DNA of 45,910 nt from Bacteroidales bacterium UBA4912 (GTDB taxonomy: Bacteria > Bacteroidota > Bacteroidia > Bacteroidales > Dysgonomonadaceae), in assembly GCA_002398875.1 (NCBI GenBank), contig DHCC01000057.1:6152-52061 (forward strand). The letters are read 5' to 3'. How positions within the stretch are numbered: the stretch's first letter is position 1; every line of letters begins with the position of its first letter. The notes beneath the pieces were generated by a model, which did no database searches, had not been told where the DNA came from, and saw only the letters and a list, made by a program, of their open reading frames with translations. Below are positions 7,409 to 15,177 of the stretch, piece after piece. Made by a program: the position numbers and the translations under genes.

Positions 7409-8761
7409 ATGAAAGACAGGAACTATACACACTCGATACAGATCGATATAAAAAAATGTATCGGCTGTTCACATTGTATGCGTGTATGTTCCACTCAGGC
7501 AATCAGGATTGTTGACGGGCATGCATTAATTCAACCGGAAAGATGTATTGACTGTGGAGAGTGTTTCAGGGTGTGTCCGCAACGTGCTATCTATGCAAGA
7601 GATGATGGTCTTCATTCTGTAGGAAATACCGGATACAGAATCGCTCTTGTGCCATCTGTATTTATTGGTCAGTTTTCGTCTGAATACACTGCAACACAGG
7701 TAATAAATGCAGTGAAGCAACTGGGATTCGACGAGGTGTTTGAAGTTGAACATGCGGTTGATTTTATAAAAAATGCTTACGAGATCTTGGGAAAAGATGA
7801 TTCTCCACGTCCTCAGATTAGCTCTTACTGCCCAGCTGTGGTCAGATTAATACAGGTAAAATATCCTTCACTCACGCACAATATTATTCGACTTAAAGCG
7901 CCACACGATATTGCAGCTTTATATCTCAGAAAATCCAAAAAACATGATAATGCCGAACAGTCAGACGTTTTCATCTACTACATAACTCCCTGTGCGGCTA
8001 AAATAGTGGCTGCTCTTTCACCTGTAGGCGAAGATAAATCTGCAATTGACGGTACAATTAATATGACAGAAGTTTTTAACCGTACTTCTGCTATTTTGAT
8101 TGGGAAAAAGAATCAGGAAGCGCATAAAACAGTAGCTAATATGAGTCCGGATTCTGTCCAATGGTCGCTCTCAGGAACAGAAAAAAAGTATTTCTCAGGC
8201 AGAAGTCTGGCAATAGACGGTATAGATAATGTAATAGAATTCCTTGAAAAACTGGAATCGGGTCATATTAAGGACATTGACTTTCTTGAAATGCGAGCTT
8301 GTGACCAGGGTTGTGCAGGTGGTATTTTATGTCCCGGGAATCGATTCCTGACAGTTGAGAGACTGGAGCAGCGGCAAAAAAAGCTTGAGAAGTTAAAGTC
8401 GGAAAACAATGGAAAAGTAGTCAACCCACTGATGGTCTTCACTGAAGTTCTTAATAATCTTTCAGGAGTTGACCCTGTTTATCCTCGTGACGGATTGTTG
8501 CTGGATGAAGATATGGAAAAGGCATTAATAAAGTTGCAGCGTATAAATCGTTTGCAATCATACTTACCCGGATTTGATTGTGGTGCTTGTGGTGCACCGG
8601 ACTGCAGAAATCTTGCTGAGGATATCGTAAAGGGTAAAGCTACAATTTCGCATTGCGTGTTCATACAGCGTATTATGGAGAAGAATTATAAACTTAGTCC
8701 CGATCAGGCATTTACCGTTATTGAGAAGATTTGGGGCAAGGGCAGACTAAATAAACTTTAA
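7409..8761 (+). CDS. [FeFe]-hydrogenase-like putative sensor protein with three Fe-S motifs
   Basis: A 450-residue cytoplasmic protein. It begins with two [4Fe-4S] ferredoxin motifs (Cys17/20/23/27 and Cys46/49/52/56). A hydrogenase large-subunit domain follows with the H-cluster ligands conserved: Cys141 in SYCPAVV, Cys195 in TPCAAK, Cys298 and Cys302 in RACDQGCAGG. The position that is the proton-relay cysteine in catalytic enzymes (first Cys of TSCCPGW) is Tyr140 here, and the GGGQP that normally ends the third motif is replaced. The C-terminus has a CX2CX4CX16C motif (Cys391/394/399/416) like the FeS domain of RnfB and corrinoid Fe-S proteins. Lost proton transfer with retained cluster ligands is the pattern of putative sensory [FeFe] hydrogenases. 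It lacks their common PAS domain, so the output may be the adjacent ATPases and DRTGG-like proteins. Confidence 0.85.
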   Translation: MKDRNYTHSIQIDIKKCIGCSHCMRVCSTQAIRIVDGHALIQPERCIDCGECFRVCPQRAIYARDDGLHSVGNTGYRIALVPSVFIGQFSSEYTATQVINAVKQLGFDEVFEVEHAVDFIKNAYEILGKDDSPRPQISSYCPAVVRLIQVKYPSLTHNIIRLKAPHDIAALYLRKSKKHDNAEQSDVFIYYITPCAAKIVAALSPVGEDKSAIDGTINMTEVFNRTSAILIGKKNQEAHKTVANMSPDSVQWSLSGTEKKYFSGRSLAIDGIDNVIEFLEKLESGHIKDIDFLEMRACDQGCAGGILCPGNRFLTVERLEQRQKKLEKLKSENNGKVVNPLMVFTEVLNNLSGVDPVYPRDGLLLDEDMEKALIKLQRINRLQSYLPGFDCGACGAPDCRNLAEDIVKGKATISHCVFIQRIMEKNYKLSPDQAFTVIEKIWGKGRLNKL

Positions 8762-8769
8762 GTGTAAAT

Positions 8770-9120
8770 ATGGAAAAGAATCTTAAGCAGCTTGCAAATA
8801 TGCTGGAACTTGAATGTCTGACAGGGAAAGAGAATCTCGACAGAGTGCCTCATGGAGCATATTCTTCTGACTTGCTAAGCGATGTTATGGGAAATGCGCA
8901 AAAGGATATGCTCTGGATTACAACCCAATCACATAAAAATATTGTTGCTGTCGCCTCTTTGAAAGAGTTGAGTGCGATTATTATAGTTAATGGCAGAAAA
9001 GTCGGAGAAGAGGTTCTTGAAGCTGCTGAATCAGAGGGTGTGGTAATACTCTTTTCAGAAATACCGGCATTCGAAACTGCCGGAAAACTTTACAACTACT
9101 TGCATGACATAGAAAAATAA
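8770..9120 (+). CDS. DRTGG-like domain protein, hydrogenase-associated (copy 2)
   Basis: A 116-residue cytoplasmic protein, paralogous to the product of 6638-6994 through AYSSDLLSDVM and the same strand-helix order (MLWITTQSHKNIVAVASL, AIIIVNGRKVGEEVLEAA). No enzymatic motif is visible. It begins 8 nt after the sensor-like gene, and its stop codon shares a base with the start of the PHP gene (TAATG). The two copies bracket the hydrogenase-like sensor, which suggests two related ligand-binding subunits in one signalling complex; that is inference. Confidence 0.72.
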   Translation: MEKNLKQLANMLELECLTGKENLDRVPHGAYSSDLLSDVMGNAQKDMLWITTQSHKNIVAVASLKELSAIIIVNGRKVGEEVLEAAESEGVVILFSEIPAFETAGKLYNYLHDIEK

Positions 9121-9839
9121 TGAACTGTTACAATGCTGATCTGCATATTCATACATGTCTCTCACCCTGTGGTGACACAGACATGAGCCCGCGAAACATT
9201 ATTCGCATCGCGCAAGAGAGAAATTTGCAGATAATTGCTGTAACAGATCACAACAGTACACGTAATGTGAGAGTATGTGCTGAGCTTGGCATCAGAAACG
9301 GGGTTTTTGTAATACCCGGTTGCGAAGTAAACACCAGTGAAGAGGTGCATTGTCTTTGTTATTTCCCAAGCCTGACGGCACTGGATGAGTTTCAAGTATA
9401 TCTTGACAGTCGTATGACTGATATTAAAAATGATCATGATAAGTTTGGCTATCAGGTGGCAGTAGACGAAAATGATGTAATCCTTTACGAAGAGGAGCGC
9501 TCTTTGTTTATGGGGATAAAGGATGGAATTGATGACCTGGCAGAAGTGGTATTTATGTTGAAAGGAGTGTTTGTGCCTGCTCATGTAGACAGGTCTGTTA
9601 ACAGCCTGTTCAGCCAGCTTGGTTTTATTCCGCCGGGTCTGAAATATGATGCTCTGGAGGTCTCGCGACATTCAACAGTAGAGGGTTTTGTGAAGAAGCA
9701 TTCTGAGCTTGATGGAGAGTTTTTTCTGCAAAACTCAGACGCTCATTACACTGAAGATATCGCAAAGGCTTACAACCGTTTTGAAATGGAGGAGGTTAAC
9801 TGGAATTGTTTTAAATCGTTGTTTAAACATTATGGTTGA
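9120..9839 (+). CDS. PHP-domain metal-dependent phosphoesterase-like protein
   Basis: A 239-residue protein with the four PHP metal-binding motifs: ADLHIHTCLSPCG at residues 6-18, TDHNSTRN near residue 43, an acidic/His segment GCEVNTSEEVHCLCY near residue 69, and PAHVDRS plus NSDAHY toward the C-terminus. PHP proteins hydrolyse phosphoesters (histidinol phosphate, nucleotides, 3'-end trimming) using a trinuclear metal site, and the metal ligands are present here, so it may be active. The substrate is unknown. Its position inside the hydrogenase operon between a DRTGG-like protein and an ATPase suggests a regulatory phosphatase or small-nucleotide hydrolase acting on that module (inference). 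It overlaps the next gene by 8 nt. Confidence 0.84.
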   Translation: MNCYNADLHIHTCLSPCGDTDMSPRNIIRIAQERNLQIIAVTDHNSTRNVRVCAELGIRNGVFVIPGCEVNTSEEVHCLCYFPSLTALDEFQVYLDSRMTDIKNDHDKFGYQVAVDENDVILYEEERSLFMGIKDGIDDLAEVVFMLKGVFVPAHVDRSVNSLFSQLGFIPPGLKYDALEVSRHSTVEGFVKKHSELDGEFFLQNSDAHYTEDIAKAYNRFEMEEVNWNCFKSLFKHYG

Positions 9840-10395
9840 TATGGCAATGCATTTAATGGATATTTCGCAAAACTCAATAAGGGCGGATGCTAAAAACATT
9901 CAAATTGCTTTTAATGAGGATTGTGAAAGCAGCAGGTTGACATTTAGAGTTGGAGATGATGGTAACGGTATGAATGAAGAGGAACTTAGATCTCTGGAAG
10001 ATCCGTTTTTTACCACGAGGACAACACGGAAAGTGGGATTGGGCATTCCTTTACTAAAGATGACCTGCGAGCAGACAGGAGGATTTTTAACCGTTGAGTC
10101 TGAAGCTGGGAAAGGGACAATTGTTCAGGCGGTTTACTGTACAGATAATCCCGACTGTTTACCTCTCGGTGATATTGCCGGCTATCTCACAATGTTGATT
10201 GTAGCAAATCCCGATATCAGGATAAAGTTCACGTATAGGCTTAATGATAAGGAGTTCAAGCTTGATACAGATGAGCTTAAAGAACAGGAAATCGACCTGC
10301 GGCAATCCGGATTGCCGGGTCTGCTTAAGCCGTTTATAGCAGAAAACCTGAAGGAGCTATTTTTTCATCGCGCCGAGAAAAGCTTTTTATGTTGA
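9832..10395 (+). CDS. GHKL ATPase-domain protein, hydrogenase-associated
   Basis: A 187-residue protein with a histidine-kinase-type ATP-binding fold: N box HLMDISQNSIRADA at the extreme N-terminus, G1 box DDGNGMNEEEL, and glycine lid GLGIPLLKMTCEQTGG. There is no phospho-acceptor histidine domain, so it needs a partner. The C-terminal 70 residues have no recognisable motif. The open frame extends upstream to 9709, but that part overlaps the PHP gene in another frame and has no domain match, so ATG 9832 (8-nt overlap) is chosen; ATG 9841 is also possible. It differs clearly from the RsbW-like protein at 6994-7404, so the operon encodes two distinct ATPases. It is followed by 64 nt before the structural hydrogenase genes. 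Confidence 0.8.
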   Translation: MVDMAMHLMDISQNSIRADAKNIQIAFNEDCESSRLTFRVGDDGNGMNEEELRSLEDPFFTTRTTRKVGLGIPLLKMTCEQTGGFLTVESEAGKGTIVQAVYCTDNPDCLPLGDIAGYLTMLIVANPDIRIKFTYRLNDKEFKLDTDELKEQEIDLRQSGLPGLLKPFIAENLKELFFHRAEKSFLC

Positions 10396-10459
10396 TATTT
10401 AAAGTATCATGATAATTGATTATTGACAACCTGATTATTAACCGAAAAACTTTTATTAT

Positions 10460-10855
10460 ATGAGTGAAATAAAAACATTAGCCGACCTGAAAAAAAAACA
10501 GGAGGAAATGAGAAATCGGATAAAATTAAGGGATAGTGCTGAAAATCCCGAAGCTTTTGTTCAGGTGAAAGTTGCAATGGCAACATGTGGTATTGCATCA
10601 GGTGCCAAAGAGGTGATGGAATACTTTGTTGAAGAGCTTGATAAGCGTTCAATCCGTTCAATAGTTACACAGACAGGCTGTATGGGATATTGCTATGCTG
10701 AACCCACAGTGGAGATCACTCTTCCGGGAAAAGATCCTATAGTTTTCGGATATGTCAACACGGTAAGAGCTGAAGAGATTATCGAGCATTATATTAAAGA
10801 TGGGGAGCTGGTTGATGGAATCATTCCTCAGAATTATAATACCATTAAATCTTAA
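10460..10855 (+). CDS. Thioredoxin-like [2Fe-2S] ferredoxin domain protein, HndB-like
   Basis: A 131-residue thioredoxin-fold ferredoxin resembling HndB of NADP-reducing hydrogenases. A helical N-terminus (residues 1-30) precedes MATCGIASGAKEVM and TQTGCMGYCYAEP. Three cysteines occupy cluster positions. The first cysteine of the usual four, present as CAGTGC in the HydB N-terminal domain next door, is Ala here, so cluster binding may be altered or absent. That looks typical of HndB-type members, from memory. It starts the structural block HndB-HydB-HydA-HydC, 64 nt after the regulatory genes and 10 nt before hydB. Its likely role is as an accessory electron-transfer or assembly subunit of the complex. 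Confidence 0.82.
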   Translation: MSEIKTLADLKKKQEEMRNRIKLRDSAENPEAFVQVKVAMATCGIASGAKEVMEYFVEELDKRSIRSIVTQTGCMGYCYAEPTVEITLPGKDPIVFGYVNTVRAEEIIEHYIKDGELVDGIIPQNYNTIKS

Positions 10856-10865
10856 ACGATAGTTT

Positions 10866-12689
10866 ATGAGCAAATATAAAATGCATATTTTAGTCTGTGC
10901 AGGTACAGGATGCAACTCGTCGGAGAGTAGCCTTGTATATGAGATGCTTCGCGATGAGGTAGAAAGGAAAGGGCTTAACAGGGATGTACAGATAATTCGT
11001 ACCGGCTGTTTCGGGTTTTGCGAAAAAGGACCGATTGTGAAAGTTTTACCTGATAATACCTTTTATACGCAAGTAAAACCTGCGGATGCTAATGAGATAA
11101 TTGATGAGCATATCATAAAAGGGCGTAAAGTGTATCGTTTACTTTACTCAGATCCCAAATCAGGTGAGCATTTACCTGACTCAAAGCATATGGGATTCTA
11201 CCAAAAGCAAATACGTGTAGCCCTTAGGAATTGTGGTACAATAGATCCCGAAAATATTGATGAAGCTATTGCACGAGATGCTTATCAGGCCTTGGGTAAG
11301 GTTATTACTGAAATGGGACCTGAAGAGGCTATCAACGTAATAAAGTCTTCAGGATTAAGAGGTCGCGGCGGTGCAGGGTTCCCCACTGGTCTCAAATGGG
11401 AGATTGCGAGTAAAAACGAATCAGATCAAAAGTATGTTGTATGCAATGCTGATGAGGGTGACCCGGGTGCTTTCATGGATCGCTCCATTCTGGAGGGTGA
11501 TCCGCATTCAATAATCGAGGCAATGGCAATTTGCGGTTATTGTATAGGATCTGATAAAGGGCTGGTTTATATACGTGCAGAATATCCTCTGGCGGTAAAG
11601 CGACTGAAAATTGCAATCGCTCAGGCTCATGAGTATGGACTGTTGGGCAAAAATATATTCGGAACTGACTTCAGTTTTGATATCTCATTAAAATATGGAG
11701 CAGGAGCTTTTGTCTGCGGTGAAGAGACTGCATTAATACACTCTATGGAGGGAAAAAGAGGTGAGCCTACCAATAAACCTCCTTTCCCTGCACAAAGCGG
11801 TTATCTTGGAAAACCTACCAATGTGAATAATGTGGAGACTTTTGCCAATATTCCTGTCATAATTCTCAAGGGTGCTGAATGGTTTTCTTCTATCGGAACA
11901 AAAAAATCAAAAGGCACCAAAGTATTTGCACTTGCAGGGAAAATTAATAATGTAGGACTGATTGAAGTTCCTATGGGTATCACTCTCCGTGAGATAATCT
12001 ATGAAATTGGAGGAGGTATCAAAAATGGCAAGAAATTCAAAGCAGTGCAGACCGGTGGACCGTCAGGAGGCTGTCTTACCGAAAAGCATCTTGATATTCC
12101 TATCGACTATGAAAGTCTCACTGCTTCTGGTTCCATGATGGGATCGGGCGGTATGATTGTTCTTGATGAAGATGACTGTATGGTATCGGTGGCTAAGTTC
12201 TACCTGGAATTTATTGTAGATGAATCTTGCGGTAAATGTGCCCCTTGCCGTATTGGTAACAAAAGGATGCACGAAATCCTAAAGAGAATAACTGAAGGTA
12301 AAGGAACTCAGGAAGATTTGGATAAGCTTAAGAATCTAAGCTATGTAATTAAAGATACTTCGCTATGCGGTCTGGGACAGACTTCCCCCAATCCGGTTCT
12401 CTCTACCATGGAACATTTCATGGATGAGTATAATGAACATGTATTCGATAAAAAATGTCGGTCAGGTAAGTGTAGCAATCTTCTCTACTACGTAATCTCA
12501 GAAGAAGAGTGTATAGGCTGTATGGCTTGTTTGCGCGCCTGTCCCACTCACGCCATTAGCGGTGAAAAGAAACAGGTGCATGTGATAAATCAGGAAATAT
12601 GTATAAAATGCGGTGCTTGTATGGAAAAATGCAAATTTGATGCCATCAGTATGCAAAACGACTATCCAAGGGTTTCTGTTACTGTCTGA
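10866..12689 (+). CDS. hydB: NADH-linked [FeFe] hydrogenase, flavin (NuoF-like) subunit HydB
   Basis: A 607-residue NuoF-type subunit. Domains in order: thioredoxin-like [2Fe-2S] domain (CAGTGC near residue 12 and RTGCFGFCEKGP near 55); FMN/NADH-binding domain with GLRGRGGAGFPTGLKWE near 165-181, then NADEGDPGAFMDR and GAGAFVCGEETALI; SLBB domain; NADH [4Fe-4S] motif ESCGKCAPCR near 452; two C-terminal [4Fe-4S] motifs, CIGCMACLRACP near 549 and CIKCGACMEKCK near 578. It is the site of NAD(H) chemistry, exchanging electrons with ferredoxin and HydA. The same architecture occurs in electron-bifurcating (A3) and NADH-dependent non-bifurcating (A6) enzymes, so the mode cannot be settled from sequence alone. 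It is 10 nt after the HndB-like gene and 48 nt before hydA. Confidence 0.95.
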   Translation: MSKYKMHILVCAGTGCNSSESSLVYEMLRDEVERKGLNRDVQIIRTGCFGFCEKGPIVKVLPDNTFYTQVKPADANEIIDEHIIKGRKVYRLLYSDPKSGEHLPDSKHMGFYQKQIRVALRNCGTIDPENIDEAIARDAYQALGKVITEMGPEEAINVIKSSGLRGRGGAGFPTGLKWEIASKNESDQKYVVCNADEGDPGAFMDRSILEGDPHSIIEAMAICGYCIGSDKGLVYIRAEYPLAVKRLKIAIAQAHEYGLLGKNIFGTDFSFDISLKYGAGAFVCGEETALIHSMEGKRGEPTNKPPFPAQSGYLGKPTNVNNVETFANIPVIILKGAEWFSSIGTKKSKGTKVFALAGKINNVGLIEVPMGITLREIIYEIGGGIKNGKKFKAVQTGGPSGGCLTEKHLDIPIDYESLTASGSMMGSGGMIVLDEDDCMVSVAKFYLEFIVDESCGKCAPCRIGNKRMHEILKRITEGKGTQEDLDKLKNLSYVIKDTSLCGLGQTSPNPVLSTMEHFMDEYNEHVFDKKCRSGKCSNLLYYVISEEECIGCMACLRACPTHAISGEKKQVHVINQEICIKCGACMEKCKFDAISMQNDYPRVSVTV

Positions 12690-12737
12690 CAGTAACCGTA
12701 GAGTAGTTTAATTTACTTCGTTCAAAAAACAAACAGT

Positions 12738-14516
12738 ATGATTGAATTAACAATAGATAAGAAAAAGGTTCAGGTGGAAAAAGGTACAACCATCCTGAAG
12801 GCGGCTCATAAGGCGGGAGTAGAGATACCTACACTATGTCATTTCGAGTTGCATGATATGGGAATAGAAAACAAGCCCGGAGGTTGCAGAATATGTGTTG
12901 TTGAAGTGGAAGGACGCAGAAATCTTGCCCCTTCATGTGTCACTGAGGCCCAGGAAGGAATGGTTGTAAATACTCATAATATTAGGGTGCTGAATGCGAG
13001 AACTACTGTTCTGAAGCTCATTATTTCAGACCATCCGTTCGACTGCCTGGTTTGTGCAAAGTCGGGACAGTGTGAATTGCAGAGCCTGGCTTCGCAGTTT
13101 AATATCCGTAGTCTGCCTTATGATGGTGAGCAATCAAGGTATAGAAAAGATACTTCGCCTTCAATAATAAGGGATATCGACAAATGTATCATGTGCCGCA
13201 GATGCGAAATGATGTGTAATGATGTGCAGACCGTTGGCGCACTATCTGCTGTCAACCGCGGGTTTATGTCAGCAGTGGCACCTGCTTTCGAGATGAATCT
13301 TGAGGATTCGCCCTGCACCTATTGTGGTCAGTGTCTTTCGGTATGCCCAACCGGCGCACTCACTGAAGTGGATCATACTAATGATATTATTCGTGCTTTA
13401 AGTGATTCGTCAAAAACTGTTATAGTGCAGACAGCACCGGCTGTGCGTGCCGCTCTTGGAGAAGAATTCGGACTGCCACCGGGAACACTGGTGACAGGGA
13501 AAATGGTTGCAGCACTAAAGGAGCTCGGTTTCGCTTATGTCTTCGATACAGACTTTAGTGCAGATCTCACCATAATGGAGGAAGGTACCGAGCTGCTACA
13601 GCGCCTTAAAGCTCATTTAGCGGGTGATACTGATGTAAGGCTGCCTATTCTTACATCCTGTTGTCCCGGTTGGGTGAACTTCTTTGAGCACAATTTTCCC
13701 GATCTGCTTGATGTCCCCTCTACTGCAAAATCACCACAGCAGATGTTTGGTGCAATCGCCAAGTCGTATTTTGCGGAAAAGATTGGTGTTGACAGAAAAG
13801 ATCTTATCGTGGTATCCATTATGCCATGTATTGCCAAAAAATATGAGTGTCAGCGTGATGAATTTAAGGTGGATGGTAATCAGGATGTGGATTACTCAAT
13901 CTCAACGCGTGAACTCGCAGCTTTCATCAAAGAGGCAAATATCGATTTTCTTAATCTTCCGGATGCTGATTTTGATGATCCCCTGGGAGAATCAACCGGA
14001 GCAGGTGTCATTTTTGGCAATACCGGCGGAGTGATTGAAGCCGCATGTCGCACCGCCTACGAATTGTATACCGACAAAAAGCTTGAAAAGGTTGTGTTTG
14101 ATGATCTGCGCGGAAAGGAAGGGATACGTTCAGCAAAGGTTGATTTCGACGGACTGGAGCTAAATATAGGTATTGCACACGGTCTTGGTAATGCCCGTAA
14201 ACTTCTTGATGAGGTGAGAGCGGGAACTTCCAAATATCATGCAATTGAGATAATGGCATGTCCGGGAGGTTGTATCGGTGGCGGCGGACAGCCTTACCAT
14301 CACGGCAACAGTGAGATTCTCGAAAAACGTGCTGCCGCTATATATACAGAGGATGAGCGAAAAACAATCCGAAAGTCGCATGAAAACCCGTCGATTATCA
14401 AGCTTTATAAAGAGTTTCTTGGTGAACCGGGCAGTCATAAAGCACACAGTCTGCTTCACACGGAATATTTTCCCAAAAGCAACGAAGTCACACTTCATCT
14501 GAACGGAGAAGTTTGA
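12738..14516 (+). CDS. hydA: [FeFe] hydrogenase catalytic subunit HydA
   Basis: A 592-residue catalytic subunit that reduces protons to H2 or oxidises H2. Domains in order: N-terminal [2Fe-2S] (CHFELHDMG, GGCRICVVE, Cys in LAPSCV), a His-ligated [4Fe-4S] (HPFDCLVCAKSGQCELQ), two [4Fe-4S] motifs (CIMCRRCEMMC and CTYCGQCLSVCP), then the H-cluster domain. There TSCCPGW supplies the proton-relay Cys308 and ligand Cys309, MPCIAKK supplies Cys364, and MACPGGCIGGGGQP supplies Cys508 and Cys512. A small-subunit-like C-terminal segment is fused (ERKTIRKSHENPSIIKLYKEF). All residues expected for activity are present, in contrast to the sensor-like protein at 7409-8761. H-cluster assembly needs HydE, HydF and HydG, all encoded nearby. 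Confidence 0.97.
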   Translation: MIELTIDKKKVQVEKGTTILKAAHKAGVEIPTLCHFELHDMGIENKPGGCRICVVEVEGRRNLAPSCVTEAQEGMVVNTHNIRVLNARTTVLKLIISDHPFDCLVCAKSGQCELQSLASQFNIRSLPYDGEQSRYRKDTSPSIIRDIDKCIMCRRCEMMCNDVQTVGALSAVNRGFMSAVAPAFEMNLEDSPCTYCGQCLSVCPTGALTEVDHTNDIIRALSDSSKTVIVQTAPAVRAALGEEFGLPPGTLVTGKMVAALKELGFAYVFDTDFSADLTIMEEGTELLQRLKAHLAGDTDVRLPILTSCCPGWVNFFEHNFPDLLDVPSTAKSPQQMFGAIAKSYFAEKIGVDRKDLIVVSIMPCIAKKYECQRDEFKVDGNQDVDYSISTRELAAFIKEANIDFLNLPDADFDDPLGESTGAGVIFGNTGGVIEAACRTAYELYTDKKLEKVVFDDLRGKEGIRSAKVDFDGLELNIGIAHGLGNARKLLDEVRAGTSKYHAIEIMACPGGCIGGGGQPYHHGNSEILEKRAAAIYTEDERKTIRKSHENPSIIKLYKEFLGEPGSHKAHSLLHTEYFPKSNEVTLHLNGEV

Positions 14517-14522
14517 ACTATG

Positions 14523-14541
14523 AAATTCTTATTAAGAATTT
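14523..14541 (+). repeat. AU-rich hairpin in the hydA-hydC intergenic gap
   Basis: AAATTCTT at 14523-14530 and AAGAATTT at 14534-14541 form a perfect 8-bp stem with a 3-nt loop, directly after the hydA stop. There is no U-tract after it, so an mRNA stability or processing element is more likely than termination. Confidence 0.45.
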
Positions 14542-14591
14542 TGGGAAAATCTTATATAGATGAATAAATATAACCTAATAAACGCCTGATT

Positions 14592-15143
14592 ATGAGTCAG
14601 AATATAAAAGTAAACCCGGAGGTTTACAGTTTTATGGAGAAAAAGACCGGCACAGATAATGTAGAAGTTAAAGTGAATCTCTCGAAAGAGAAGGTTGACA
14701 AGATCAATGAAATATGTAATTCTTTCGAAAATGAACCACGTGAGCTTATTAATATATTGCACGAGACACAACATGAGTTTGGTTATCTGCCGGCAGAGGT
14801 TCAGGATGTGATAGCTCACAACCTGCATGTATCTGTAGCACAGGTGTATGGAGTGGTTACGTTCTATTCTTATTTCTCGATGATACCAAAAGGGGAGCAC
14901 CCGATTTCAATTTGTACAGGTACAGCCTGTTATGTTCGAGGTGCAGAAAAGGTGCTTGAGGAGTTCAAAAAGGAGTTGAATATTAAAGTAGGAGAGATAA
15001 CACCGGATGGCAAGTTTTCCATTAACTGCCTGCGTTGTGTGGGTGCGTGCGGACTCTCACCGGTTGTACTTGTAGGAGAGAGGGTATTTGGCAGAGTGTC
15101 GCCAGATGGGGTCAAATCGATAATCGACGAATACAGGAAATAG
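14592..15143 (+). CDS. hydC: NADH-linked [FeFe] hydrogenase, NuoE-like subunit HydC
   Basis: A 183-residue NuoE-type [2Fe-2S] subunit. The helical N-terminal half (ELINILHETQHEFGYLPAEVQDVI, then VSVAQVYGVVTFYSYF) precedes a thioredoxin-fold cluster domain with CTGTACYVRGAEKV near residue 107 and NCLRCVGACGLSP near residue 144, giving the four cysteine ligands. It passes electrons with HydB in the trimeric complex. About 30 N-terminal residues precede the usual NuoE start. It is separated from hydA by 75 nt containing the hairpin at 14523-14541. In this operon the NuoE-like gene comes last, unlike the hydC-first order familiar from Thermotoga. It converges with hydE, leaving only 34 bp between the stop codons. 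Confidence 0.94.
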   Translation: MSQNIKVNPEVYSFMEKKTGTDNVEVKVNLSKEKVDKINEICNSFENEPRELINILHETQHEFGYLPAEVQDVIAHNLHVSVAQVYGVVTFYSYFSMIPKGEHPISICTGTACYVRGAEKVLEEFKKELNIKVGEITPDGKFSINCLRCVGACGLSPVVLVGERVFGRVSPDGVKSIIDEYRK

Positions 15144-15177
15144 TATTTTAGTACAAAGTTTATATCTATAAGGTACT

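Noticed and set aside
9162..9671. 169-codon minus frame opposite the PHP gene
   Set aside because: It is an antisense shadow of a gene with clear PHP motifs; its own sequence has no domain features.
9709..9831. Upstream extension of the second ATPase gene
   Set aside because: It overlaps the PHP gene in a different frame, has no family match, and the conserved N box starts right after ATG 9832.
15144..15177. Terminator between hydC and hydE
   Set aside because: Only a 5-bp AGTAC/GTACT stem with a long AU loop is visible, too weak to call.
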